A stretch of DNA of 64,000 nucleotides from Spirochaetota bacterium (GTDB taxonomy: Bacteria > Spirochaetota > Spirochaetia > Treponematales > UBA12059). Position 1 is the stretch's first letter. Each line of letters opens with the position of its first letter. The notes below the pieces were generated by a model. The model searched no databases. It was not told the DNA's origin and saw only the letters and a list, made by a program, of their open reading frames with translations. The translations under genes were made by a program, and so were the position numbers. The DNA is taken from assembly GCA_026398615.1 (NCBI GenBank), contig JAPLSN010000041.1, positions 66,578 to 130,577 of the forward strand, in the 5' to 3' direction. This document shows positions 56,978 through 64,000 of the stretch, one piece after another.

Positions 56978-58342
56978 TTACTTCGCGTAGATCGCGATCA
57001 TCACGCCGGCGGCGATCGCCGTGCCGATGACGCCGGCGACGTTGGGACCCATGGCGTGCATGAGCAGGTAATTCGATGGATCGGCTTCGAGGCCGACCTT
57101 GTTGGAGACGCGAGCGGCCATGGGAACGGCCGAAACGCCCGCGGAGCCGATGAGGGGATTGAACTTGTCCTTCATGAACAGGTTCATGAACCTCGCTGCC
57201 AGAACGCCGCCCGCCGTCGCGACGGCGAAGGCGAAGAGCCCGAGTGCAATGATCGAGAGGGACGAAAGCTGGAGGAAACGGTCCGGAGTCATCTGGCTCC
57301 CGACACCCAGGGACAGGAAAATGGATGCGATGTTGAGGAGCTCGTTCTCGAGGGTTTTCGACAGGCGGTCGACGACCCCGACCTCCTTGATGAAGTTCCC
57401 GAAGGCCAGGCAGCCGACGAGCGGCGCGGCCGCGGGGATGAGCAGGATCGAGAGTCCGAGCACGATGAGGGGGAACATGATCCGTTCGGTCTTCGACACC
57501 GGCCGGAGCTGGTGCATCCTGATCTTGCGCTCCGCCTTCGTCGTGAGGAGTTTCATGATCGGCGGCTGGATGAGCGGCACCAGGGCCATGTAGGAATATG
57601 CCGCCACCGCGACGGTGGCCAGGAGGTCCGGCGCCAGCTTCTGGGCGATGTAGATGGTCGTGGGGCCGTCGGCGCCGCCGATGATCGAGATGGCGCAGGC
57701 GTCGCGGATGGAGAAATGGAAGCCGGGAATGAGGTTGAACGCGGCCACGCCATACATGGTGATGAAAACGCCGAGCTGGGCGGCCGCACCGAGAAGCGCC
57801 GTCTTCGGGTTGGCGATGAGTGGGCCGAAATCGGTCAGCGCGCCGATGCCCATGAAGATGAGGAGTGGAAAGAACTCGTTGGCTACGCCCGTCTCGTAGA
57901 TGATCCGCAGGAAGCCGTGCGGACCATACATCCCCGCAAAGGGGATGTTGACCAGGATCGTGCCGAATCCGATGGGGATGAGCAGGATGGGTTCGAACCC
58001 CTTGGCGACACCGAGGTAGAGGATGACGAAGCCGACGAAGATCATGAGGAGCGATTGCCATCCCAAGATCACGGTCGCTTCACCCGCCGGATTGACTCCG
58101 GCATCCGCCTGGTAGATGAACGCGTAGATTCCGGTCGTCTTCAGGATACCCATGAGGAAATCAGGCAGGGACAGGCGGCCCGTCTCCAGCCCTTTCTCGT
58201 AGTCCGAGGACACGCCTGCCGGGGTGCCCGACGCTTCGGCTGATTCGGCCGCGAGCCTGGGCATGAAAGAAAAGAGGAAGAAGACGGCGCTTACGATCAG
58301 GACGACCGTCGTCACTCGTTTGGAATCTTTCCAGCGAATCAT
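56978..58342 (-). CDS. oadB: sodium-pumping decarboxylase beta subunit (OadB/GcdB type)
   Basis: 454 aa multi-helix membrane protein that couples biotin-dependent decarboxylation to Na+ export. Family blocks [20 protein letters not shown] (given in part), [19 protein letters not shown] and the Na+ path region [14 protein letters not shown] are present. The N-terminal 60 residues include an extra hydrophobic helix and a charged linker compared with OadB of Klebsiella. AAGGAAAGG precedes ATG 58342. It is monocistronic; no alpha, gamma or biotin-carrier gene is adjacent. Confidence 0.93.
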   Translation of the reverse strand: MIRWKDSKRVTTVVLIVSAVFFLFSFMPRLAAESAEASGTPAGVSSDYEKGLETGRLSLPDFLMGILKTTGIYAFIYQADAGVNPAGEATVILGWQSLLMIFVGFVILYLGVAKGFEPILLIPIGFGTILVNIPFAGMYGPHGFLRIIYETGVANEFFPLLIFMGIGALTDFGPLIANPKTALLGAAAQLGVFITMYGVAAFNLIPGFHFSIRDACAISIIGGADGPTTIYIAQKLAPDLLATVAVAAYSYMALVPLIQPPIMKLLTTKAERKIRMHQLRPVSKTERIMFPLIVLGLSILLIPAAAPLVGCLAFGNFIKEVGVVDRLSKTLENELLNIASIFLSLGVGSQMTPDRFLQLSSLSIIALGLFAFAVATAGGVLAARFMNLFMKDKFNPLIGSAGVSAVPMAARVSNKVGLEADPSNYLLMHAMGPNVAGVIGTAIAAGVMIAIYAK

Positions 58343-58557
58343 GAAATACCTTTCCTTCAGTCGACCGGCCGCAAGAAGGGCCGGATCGCCCGCAATTCCA
58401 GTTTTATACCGACCCCCGGCCCCCACGGGAAAGGCGGAGCGATCCGAGGCGCAATGCGGGATGCCGATACGTATGCGGAAGGATATCTGAGGAATCGCGA
58501 TTCCGCAAGCAGTATCGGGCAAAAACCCCCAATGCCGCGGTATGAGCCGTGCTATTC

Positions 58558-58586
58558 TTGACCCGTCCTGGTTCCCATGCTACGTT
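58558..58586 (+). promoter_or_regulatory. tRNA-Val promoter
   Basis: TTGACC (58558-58563), 17 bases, TACGTT (58581-58586), about 13 bases before the mature 5' end. Confidence 0.6.
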
Positions 58587-58599
58587 CAAGCCTCCTCGT

Positions 58600-58673
58600 G
58601 GGCGCTTGGCTCAGCTGGTCAGAGCGCCTGGTCTACACCCAGGATGTCGGGGGTTCAAATCCCTCAGCGCCCA
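58600..58673 (+). tRNA. tRNA-Val (anticodon UAC) with C33
   Basis: Acceptor GGGCGCT pairs with AGCGCCC; D stem GCTC/GAGC; anticodon stem CCTGG/CCAGG; T arm GGGGG-TTCAAAT-CCCTC. The anticodon loop reads TCTACAC, giving anticodon TAC at 34-36 but C at position 33, which is almost always T. Homologous genes read TTTACAC. CCA is not encoded. Discriminator A73. Confidence 0.92.
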
Positions 58674-58702
58674 AAAACCGTCGCGACAGCGGCGGTTTTT
58701 TC
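58674..58702 (+). terminator. tRNA-Val terminator
   Basis: AAAACCG-T-CGC and GCG-G-CGGTTTT form a stem with loop GACA, ending in TTTTTT. Confidence 0.85.
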
Positions 58703-58707
58703 AATTG

Positions 58708-58848
58708 GGGCGCTGAGGGATTTGAACCGGAACGAGCGCCGAGCGCATAGCGAGGAAAAGCGCCCGGGACGGGCGCGCCAGCGAGAGAAGGCGGGTCGTA
58801 GCTCCGAGGCACGATGCCGAGAAGCGGAGACCAAATCCCTCAGCGCCC
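58708..58848. repeat. 141-bp element with terminal inverted repeats copied from tRNA-Val
   Basis: The left arm 58708-58728 is the exact reverse complement of tRNA-Val bases 58652-58672. The right arm 58832-58848 repeats tRNA bases 58656-58672 directly. The 17-bp arms therefore form an inverted repeat enclosing about 107 bases rich in GAGCGCC and GCGAG-type words. No ORF fits. It could be an att-site scar, a miniature element or a non-coding RNA. Confidence 0.75.
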
Positions 58849-58860
58849 GATTATCGGCTT

Positions 58861-59391
58861 TCAGCGGACGAGAAGTTCGGAGTAGGAACGGGGCTCGATT
58901 GATGATTCCGGCACGCCGGTTCTCACGAGCATGGTACGGATGAGCCCCTGCGCGGTCGCGATCAGGGCGGAATCATCGGATTCCACGAGACGCTCGATCT
59001 CGATGAAGTCGCCAAGCCCGTCCACATGCGTGATCTCGATGGTAACGCCCTGCGCATCCCAGGCTGATCCCGTCTTCCTTTTCGCGTAGAATGGTTCGCA
59101 CCCGATCCTCAGGGCGAACTCGGAGAATGCCGCGGGATCCGACACGTCGAACTCCCGCTCATCGTTGATCTCGATGCCTGCTTCCGTCCGCTTGCGCTTG
59201 AACGTCACGATGGAACGACTTTCGTCGCTCCGGATCCTGAAGCCTTTCTGGCCCCGGTGGAGCCGCCATTCCGAGCCGTGCCAGTACTCGTCGGCCTTTT
59301 CGAAGGACCGGACGAAATTCGCGAAGGACGCGACCCGGAGCGCGACGGTCTCCGGGTCGTCGATCCATGCCTTGAGCTCGACCTCGATCAT
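58861..59391 (-). CDS. CYTH-domain protein (class IV adenylate cyclase/triphosphatase type)
   Basis: 176 aa. The metal-binding E-x-E-x-K motif is EVELKAW at the N-terminus, and acidic/basic pairs alternate along the barrel (RIRSDE, FKRKR, EIND, IEITHVDGLGDFIEIE). Members hydrolyse inorganic or thiamine triphosphate or form cAMP. cAMP production would be interesting, given the cNMP sensors at 33144-36356, but triphosphatase activity is the commoner fate. Its ATG overlaps the gpmI stop by four bases. Confidence 0.88.
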   Translation of the reverse strand: MIEVELKAWIDDPETVALRVASFANFVRSFEKADEYWHGSEWRLHRGQKGFRIRSDESRSIVTFKRKRTEAGIEINDEREFDVSDPAAFSEFALRIGCEPFYAKRKTGSAWDAQGVTIEITHVDGLGDFIEIERLVESDDSALIATAQGLIRTMLVRTGVPESSIEPRSYSELLVR

Positions 59392-61043
59392 TTCATCCTC
59401 AGGGCCGACGCATCGTAATCCGCGGGAGGAATGTAGCCGAGGAGCTGCATGCAGGTGGCCGCGAGGGAGCTGATGCCGAGTCCCCCGACGAGGGTCGCCT
59501 CGTACTCCCTCCCGTACTCCGGATCGTAGATGACGCAGGGCACGGGGTTGAGGGAATGGCTCGTCTTGGCCCTCGGCGTTCCGTCGGGCTTCAGGGACAC
59601 GGCGCCCGTCTTCTTGTCGTGCTCGTACATGTCGTCCGAGTTGCCGTGATCGGCCGTGAGAATCATGACGCCGCCAGAATCCTTGACCGCCGTTGCCAGG
59701 CGTCCGATCTGGAGGTCGAGCCCCTCCATCGAGCAGACGACGGCGGCGTACACCCCCGTGTGCCCTACCATGTCCCCATTGGGGAAATTGGTCCTGATGA
59801 AGGAGTATTTTCCGTTCCTGATGGCCTCCAGGAGGCGGTCGGTGATGACCGCGCACTGCATCCACGGGCGCTCCTCGAAGGGAACGCGGTCGCTCGGGAC
59901 TTCAACGTAGTCCTCGAGCTTTTCGTCGAACTTGCCCGTGCGGTTCCCGTTGAAGAAGTATGTGACGTGCCCGTACTTCTGTGTTTCCGAGATGGCGAGC
60001 ATCCTGACGCCGCTCGCTGCGAGGTACTCGCCCATCGTGCGTTCGATGGAGGGAGGCTCCACCAGGTACGCTGCAGGGACATGCATGTCGCCGTCGTACT
60101 CCATCATCCCGGCGTATTCGACCTTGGGGCGGCGCTCGCGGTCGAACTTGTCGAAGTCGTCCCGCTCGAACGCTGCGGTAATCTCAAGGGCTCGGTCCCC
60201 GCGGAAGTTGAAGTACACGACCGAATCCCCGTCGTCGATCGTCCCGACCGGTGTGCCGCCTTCCTCGATCACGAACTCGTGGAGATCCTGGTCGATGACG
60301 TTCGGCTTTTCCTTGCGGTAAGCTTCGATCGCGCTCCGGGCGGAGGGGAACCGGGCGCCTTTCCCCATGATATGGCAATCCCATCCGCGCTTCACCATTC
60401 CCCAGTCGGCTCCGTAACGGTCCATCGTGATGTACATGCGACCTCCGCCGGACGCGATGCGGTAGTCGAAGCCCTTGGCGTTGATGCCGGCGAGGAAGGC
60501 TTCGAAGGGATCCACATACTCGAGGGCGCTCTGCTCGCCGACATCGCGGCCGTCGAGCAGGACATGGACGCGGACCTTCGTGACGCCTTCCTCGGCCGCG
60601 CGGGATATCATCGCCTTGAGGTGATCCACGTGGCTGTGGACATTGCCGTCGGAAAAGAGTCCGATGAAATGGAGCTTGCCGGACTTGGCCTTGACGTTCG
60701 CGACGAGCTTCTTCCAGGTTTCTCCCCGGAATATCGCGCCTGAAGCGATGGATCCCGAAACGAGTTTGGCGCCCTGAGCATATACCCGTCCGCAGCCGAT
60801 GGCGTTGTGGCCGACCTCGCTGTTTCCCATGTCGTCGTCGCTCGGCAATCCGACTGCCTTGCCGTGGGCTTTCATCCGCGTGGCCGGGCAGGAGGATTCA
60901 AGGGAACGGAAATGCGGCATGAGGGCTGCGGTCACCGCGTCGCCTTCCTTGTATGCGCCATACCCGACTCCGTCCATGATCACGAGGACGACGGGTCCGC
61001 GCCGTCCCTTCCATGTCGGGTTCTTCGAGAGGGATTCGATCAT
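59388..61043 (-). CDS. gpmI: 2,3-bisphosphoglycerate-independent phosphoglycerate mutase
   Basis: 551 aa. The alkaline-phosphatase-fold catalytic part shows VLVIMDGVGYG, the phospho-Ser in DDDMGNSEVGHNAIG and late metal sites in FPNGDMVGHTG and LTADHGN. The inserted transferase domain has HVLLDGRDVGEQSALEYV. It interconverts 3- and 2-phosphoglycerate in glycolysis. AAGGAG precedes the ATG. The gene is followed by the coupled CYTH gene and preceded by apt (65-base gap). Confidence 0.96.
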   Translation of the reverse strand: MIESLSKNPTWKGRRGPVVLVIMDGVGYGAYKEGDAVTAALMPHFRSLESSCPATRMKAHGKAVGLPSDDDMGNSEVGHNAIGCGRVYAQGAKLVSGSIASGAIFRGETWKKLVANVKAKSGKLHFIGLFSDGNVHSHVDHLKAMISRAAEEGVTKVRVHVLLDGRDVGEQSALEYVDPFEAFLAGINAKGFDYRIASGGGRMYITMDRYGADWGMVKRGWDCHIMGKGARFPSARSAIEAYRKEKPNVIDQDLHEFVIEEGGTPVGTIDDGDSVVYFNFRGDRALEITAAFERDDFDKFDRERRPKVEYAGMMEYDGDMHVPAAYLVEPPSIERTMGEYLAASGVRMLAISETQKYGHVTYFFNGNRTGKFDEKLEDYVEVPSDRVPFEERPWMQCAVITDRLLEAIRNGKYSFIRTNFPNGDMVGHTGVYAAVVCSMEGLDLQIGRLATAVKDSGGVMILTADHGNSDDMYEHDKKTGAVSLKPDGTPRAKTSHSLNPVPCVIYDPEYGREYEATLVGGLGISSLAATCMQLLGYIPPADYDASALRMK

Positions 61044-61108
61044 GATGGGCTCCTTGGGATATGAGGGCAGTCCGCCGGAACCGGTGGTCTCTGGCGGGCC
61101 AACGGCAT

Positions 61109-61642
61109 CTATTCCCCGAAATATTCGATGAGCACGGAAATGTCGAGATCCGGGAGCGCGGCCGGATAATTCAGGAACGGAAGCCCGACGATGCAGAACA
61201 CGCCGGCCGGTTCGGCGCCGCCCTCGCGGATGAGGTCCCGCGTCGCGGCGATGGTCCCGCCGGTGGCTATGAGGTCGTCGACGATGAGCACGCGCCCGCC
61301 TTTCGGAATGTCATCGACGTGCATCTCGATCTCGGCCTGGCCGTATTCGAGCTCGTAGGTCCTGGATATCGTGCGGCCGGGCAGCTTGCCCTTCTTCCTG
61401 ACCAGGAGAAGCGGCACTCCCATGCGCTCGCAGAAGGGCGCGGCGAAGAGGAAACCGCGGGATTCGATCGCGGCCACCGCGTCGATCCGTTCGGCCTTGT
61501 AGCGCCCGACCATGGAGTCGATGCAATGCCTGAAAGCGTCGGGATTGGCGAGAATGCTCGTGATGTCGTAGAAGAGGATGCCTTTCTTCGGAAAATCAGG
61601 AATCTTCCTGATCGCGTCGTCGAGGTTGAAACCGGGTTCCAT
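61109..61642 (-). CDS. apt: adenine phosphoribosyltransferase
   Basis: 177 aa, normal length. DFPKKGILFYDITSIL, AIESRGFLFAAPFCERMG and the PRPP loop VLIVDDLIATGGTI are all present. It salvages adenine to AMP with PRPP. ATG 61642 has AGGAG upstream. It lies between the flavodoxin-like gene (23-base gap) and gpmI in one minus-strand run. Confidence 0.97.
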   Translation of the reverse strand: MEPGFNLDDAIRKIPDFPKKGILFYDITSILANPDAFRHCIDSMVGRYKAERIDAVAAIESRGFLFAAPFCERMGVPLLLVRKKGKLPGRTISRTYELEYGQAEIEMHVDDIPKGGRVLIVDDLIATGGTIAATRDLIREGGAEPAGVFCIVGLPFLNYPAALPDLDISVLIEYFGE

Positions 61643-61665
61643 GGACGGCTCCTGGTCGGATTGGG

Positions 61666-62079
61666 TTATTTGGCGCGTTTTGCCGGGGAATCCGGCCGCG
61701 GCGAGAAGAAATCGAGCCAGGCTGAAACATCGCTCCCCTGCTTGAACGCGTCGGGATGCACGGAGATTTCGGAGTCTTCGAGCATAGCTTTGAGGGCACC
61801 GACCGCGGACGCAGCGCCATCGGTGAAGAGGAGGGCCTTGCGACCGGCCAGGTTGACGCCCGAAAAAAGGCGGCGCAGTTCGTGGAAGGAGGCCAATTCC
61901 TTGGTCGAAGCCCCGAAGGCGAATACGCTCGACGCCAAGACATCGGGAATCCCGGTTTTCGACGCTTCGCTGCACCGGGCGGAGAACCCGGCATCCGTCA
62001 ATGCCTTCTGGAGCGTACCGGCGAGAGAAGCGAGGCGGTCCCGTTCGTCTTCATAGATGATCAATGCCGTCCGTTTCAT
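61666..62079 (-). CDS. small flavodoxin-fold-like protein
   Basis: 137 aa. Alternating strands and helices (TALIIYEDE, VFAFGASTKE, RKALLFTDG) suggest a flavodoxin-like fold. The FMN-phosphate loop (T/S-x-T-x-x-T) is replaced by YEDERDRLA, so flavin binding is doubtful. The function is unknown. A promoter with perfect TTGACA lies just upstream, making it the first gene of the apt-gpmI-CYTH run. Confidence 0.55.
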   Translation of the reverse strand: MKRTALIIYEDERDRLASLAGTLQKALTDAGFSARCSEASKTGIPDVLASSVFAFGASTKELASFHELRRLFSGVNLAGRKALLFTDGAASAVGALKAMLEDSEISVHPDAFKQGSDVSAWLDFFSPRPDSPAKRAK

Positions 62080-62089
62080 GCTTCATCAA

Positions 62090-62118
62090 ATACTAGTACG
62101 ATGCTTGTGCGCTGTCAA
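62090..62118 (-). promoter_or_regulatory. promoter of the flavodoxin-like/apt/gpmI run
   Basis: TTGACA (62118-62113), 17 bases, TAGTAT (62095-62090), then ten bases without a ribosome site to ATG 62079. Confidence 0.6.
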
Positions 62119-62160
62119 TGCACGTGCCGCGATGGCCGGCGAAAAGACCCTCATGCCCGG

Positions 62161-62568
62161 CTACCTTCCGTCCATGACGCCCGTCACGATGAAATCGATG
62201 GCTGCGACGCCGAGGGAAAGGGCTCCCGCGGTCAGGAGGGAGCGTGTGAGCTCCTCGGCGCTGGGACGGTATGAGAACTCGTTCTTGAACGGCCATGGAG
62301 CGTAGCTGCGGTCGAACCCGCTCCTGGCCCAGCGGTCGATATCGTAGCCGACCGACGAGTAGAAATACATGACAGGGAAGGAACCGATCGCGATGACTTC
62401 GAAACGGCCTATCTTGCGGAGCCATGGCGGAAATTCCTCGGGCTGGTAGGGTTCGGGCTTGATGACCTGCCCGTCGCCCGACTGCGATGCCGCCTGCCCT
62501 CCCTGGGTTTGCGCGTACGCGCCTGCTGCGATCGCGAGCAAAAACGCGACGAGCACGACCGGTTTCAT
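62161..62568 (-). CDS. exported small protein of unknown function
   Basis: 135 aa. Signal peptide MKPVVLVAFLLAIAAGAYA, then a Gln/Gly-rich linker and PYQPEEFPPWLRKIGRFE, followed by two hydrophobic segments (about 50-68 and 110-130) that may be membrane helices. I do not recognise the family; comparable proteins appear to occur in treponemes. The ATG overlaps the YggS stop by four bases. Confidence 0.6.
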   Translation of the reverse strand: MKPVVLVAFLLAIAAGAYAQTQGGQAASQSGDGQVIKPEPYQPEEFPPWLRKIGRFEVIAIGSFPVMYFYSSVGYDIDRWARSGFDRSYAPWPFKNEFSYRPSAEELTRSLLTAGALSLGVAAIDFIVTGVMDGR

Positions 62569-63272
62569 GGCGTCCCTCTCCCGAAGATGGCGGTCCCGAT
62601 CCTGATGAGGGTGGAGCCTTCCTCGATGGCGATTTCGAAATCGTTCGTCATGCCCATGGACAGGACATCGAAGCATGGCGACCGCACGATGTCCCGGGCG
62701 CGGAGGAAGGTCGCGGCGAGGGTCCTGAACGAAGCGCGAATGGGTCTTTCATCGTCCGTGTATGGCGCCATGGTCATGAGCCCCCGGATGCGGACGGATT
62801 CCAGTCCGCCGGCCCGCTTCACCGCATCGAGAAGCGATGCCGCATCCGGAAAACCGCATTTGGATTCCTCGCCCGTGTGAAGTTCGAGGAGCGCATCCAT
62901 GTGCACATCTGCGGCCGATGCGCGCCTTTCAATTTCCAGAAGGAGCTCGACGGAGTCGACCGACTGCACGCAGGCGAAGAGCCCCGTGACCTTCCTGGCC
63001 TTGTTCGACTGCAGGTGCCCTATCATGTGGAGCCTGGCGCCCGGCGTGCGCTCCAGGAAGCCCGGGTACTTCGCTTCGGCCTCCTGGACCCTGCTCTCGC
63101 CGAACAGCATGACTCCGGCATACCAGGCGGCCTCGACCGCCTCGAGCGGATGGAACTTCGTGACGGCCATGAGTTCGACGGCGCCTATCGGACGACCGGC
63201 GCGAACGCAGGCTGCTGCCATTCGTTCGCGCACCGCCTCGACATTCGCCTTCACGAATCCAGAGTCCGCCAT
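62565..63272 (-). CDS. YggS-family PLP homeostasis protein
   Basis: 235 aa. The PLP-binding lysine lies in LMAVTKFHP. HMIGHLQSNKARK, ESVRIRGLMTMAPY and LSMGMTNDFEIAIEEGSTLIRIGTAIFG (quoted in part as LSMGMTNDFEIAI) are family signatures. It buffers pyridoxal phosphate and shows no known catalysis. It begins 15 bases after the aldehyde-oxidoreductase-like gene. Confidence 0.95.
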   Translation of the reverse strand: MADSGFVKANVEAVRERMAAACVRAGRPIGAVELMAVTKFHPLEAVEAAWYAGVMLFGESRVQEAEAKYPGFLERTPGARLHMIGHLQSNKARKVTGLFACVQSVDSVELLLEIERRASAADVHMDALLELHTGEESKCGFPDAASLLDAVKRAGGLESVRIRGLMTMAPYTDDERPIRASFRTLAATFLRARDIVRSPCFDVLSMGMTNDFEIAIEEGSTLIRIGTAIFGRGTP

Positions 63273-63287
63273 CGGTATTCCGGCACG

Positions 63288-64000
63288 TCAGAGGAAATCG
63301 CGAAGGGTTTCGTCGATGCCCTTCCGCATCTCGAACCAGAATTCCAGTCCAGCTTCCTTCTTGTCGGCTTCGAAACGTCCGATCCACGAAGCCAGGTCCG
63401 GGTTTGCGTCGCCTTCCACGTCCCGTTTCCGCTTGAGGAAGGCGTACACGAAATCGAAATTCCGCTCGCTTTCCCAGAACAGGCTCGAGTTGCGGCTGTT
63501 GATGCGGCTCGCCGTTACCGCGTTCATGGCCAGGAAGGCATCCTTGAGGCCGTAGAGCGTCTCGTACACTTCCGGCATCATCTCCTCGGCCCAGGCCCGA
63601 TGGAAGCGGCAGACGCCCGCGTTGTCCATGATGAGCTCCTTCACGAGCCGGTCGGCGCACTTGCGCCCGAGCTCGCGGGGAGGGAAGAATTCCGCACCGT
63701 AGTGCATGTAGTACTTGCCCATGATGGCCATGGGAGCGAGTACGCCCGGCGTCCAGTACTGGTTGGGAACCATCCACCCCTTGCGGCCGTTGGCCGTGTA
63801 GACCAGGCTGTCGAGAATCCTGATGCCCTTGTCTCGGCGCACGCGCCGGGCCCACTTCCTGACGCCCTCGGAAAAATCGAGGATCCCGCGCCGGAGCAGT
63901 ATGGAGTCGACGAGTTCGACGCCGAGTTCGGCATTGTGGAGGGAATCGGCGACCGCGTCGAAGTTCCTGTGATCCCACCTGGGGAGTTTCGTCACGCCCA
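63288..64000 (-). CDS. C-terminal part of a probable aldehyde:ferredoxin oxidoreductase
   Basis: The frame is open to the right edge, and the only visible start-like codon (GTG 63995) is probably internal, so this is the last 237 or so codons of a longer gene. LIMDNAGVCRFHRAWAEEM and the helical C-terminus resemble tungsten-containing aldehyde oxidoreductase domain 3. The cofactor-binding N-terminal half is outside the window. If correct, it would oxidise aldehydes and reduce ferredoxin. Confidence 0.6.
   Translation of the reverse strand, partial: GVTKLPRWDHRNFDAVADSLHNAELGVELVDSILLRRGILDFSEGVRKWARRVRRDKGIRILDSLVYTANGRKGWMVPNQYWTPGVLAPMAIMGKYYMHYGAEFFPPRELGRKCADRLVKELIMDNAGVCRFHRAWAEEMMPEVYETLYGLKDAFLAMNAVTASRINSRNSSLFWESERNFDFVYAFLKRKRDVEGDANPDLASWIGRFEADKKEAGLEFWFEMRKGIDETLRDFL

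Noticed and set aside
56129-58243. 704-codon frame spanning the antisense of the PfkB kinase and OadB genes
   Set aside because: It crosses a terminator and two well-identified genes on the other strand; composition is shadow-like.
1-64000. CRISPR arrays, insertion sequences, prophage or rRNA genes
   Set aside because: No regularly spaced repeats, transposase, integrase, phage structural genes or rRNA sequence were found.

Overview
The window looks like chromosome of a high-GC anaerobic spirochaete. The lineage markers are FlaA, the outer-layer protein of spirochaete periplasmic flagella (19452-20552), and a spiro-SPASM type radical-SAM protein (27165-28697). The metabolism suggested is anaerobic: an adenosylcobalamin (class II) ribonucleotide reductase, arginine deiminase, a ferredoxin-thioredoxin reductase catalytic chain, a sodium-pump decarboxylase beta subunit and the end of a probable aldehyde:ferredoxin oxidoreductase. 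No phage, insertion sequence or CRISPR array was seen. Species cannot be read from the sequence.

Layout. (1) 1-12181, minus strand: one tightly packed catabolic operon. In order of transcription it holds FdrA, a DUF1116 protein, a cyclase-family metal hydrolase, a GNAT-like protein, a thiolase-like protein lacking the nucleophilic Cys, its DUF35 zinc/OB partner, an FCD GntR regulator, a DUF2877 protein, the three subunits of a xanthine-dehydrogenase-type molybdenum hydroxylase, and an NCS2 permease cut by the window edge. A palindrome, TTGTATACAA, sits between the -35 and -10 of the leading promoter. FdrA/DUF1116/DUF2877 are the homologues of E. coli AllF/AllG/AllH (oxamate carbamoyltransferase), so the operon may import an N-heterocycle, hydroxylate and open it, and conserve energy as carbamoyl phosphate. 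(2) 12308-17892: lepA, then a glutaredoxin-like protein with FTR catalytic chain, and cysteine desulfurase with ThiI. (3) 17970-20632: tRNA-Glu, a RelA/SpoT-TPR protein and flaA. (4) 20629-28735: a translationally coupled envelope and sugar cluster (spiro-SPASM, glycosyltransferase, cytidylyltransferase, PseG-like/methyltransferase fusion, ATP-grasp, amidase, GerMN). (5) 28780-32935: nrdJ and an HU-like protein. (6) 33144-37851: two cyclic-nucleotide-sensor/GGDEF proteins, one carrying a DHH phosphoesterase, and a receiver-PAS-PAS protein. (7) 37864-43849: an I42-like lipoprotein, an ExbB-ExbD-TonB operon, an acyltransferase and a GPH transporter. (8) 43850-44405: a gene-poor stretch with a restriction-modification remnant. 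(9) 44406-48537: a cyclic-DPG-synthetase-like GTPase facing arginine deiminase, DAHP synthase and a ferredoxin. (10) 48626-58342: an M23-like protein, an outer-membrane barrel candidate, glucokinase, a UDPGP-family protein, a Lon protease lacking its P-loop, a PfkB kinase and OadB. (11) 58558-64000: tRNA-Val, a tRNA-derived repeat element, CYTH, gpmI, apt, small conserved proteins, YggS and the end of the aldehyde oxidoreductase.

The main surprises are: the composite N-heterocycle/carbamoyl operon; a Lon whose Walker A to Walker B segment (about 75 residues) is cleanly absent while its Ser-Lys dyad is intact; a single protein joining cNMP sensing, diguanylate cyclase and DHH/DHHA1 phosphodiesterase; a run of promoters whose -10 box lies 6-8 bases before the start codon with no Shine-Dalgarno (leaderless mRNAs); a dispersed 38-bp palindromic repeat; and a 141-bp element with arms copied from the 3' end of the neighbouring tRNA-Val.
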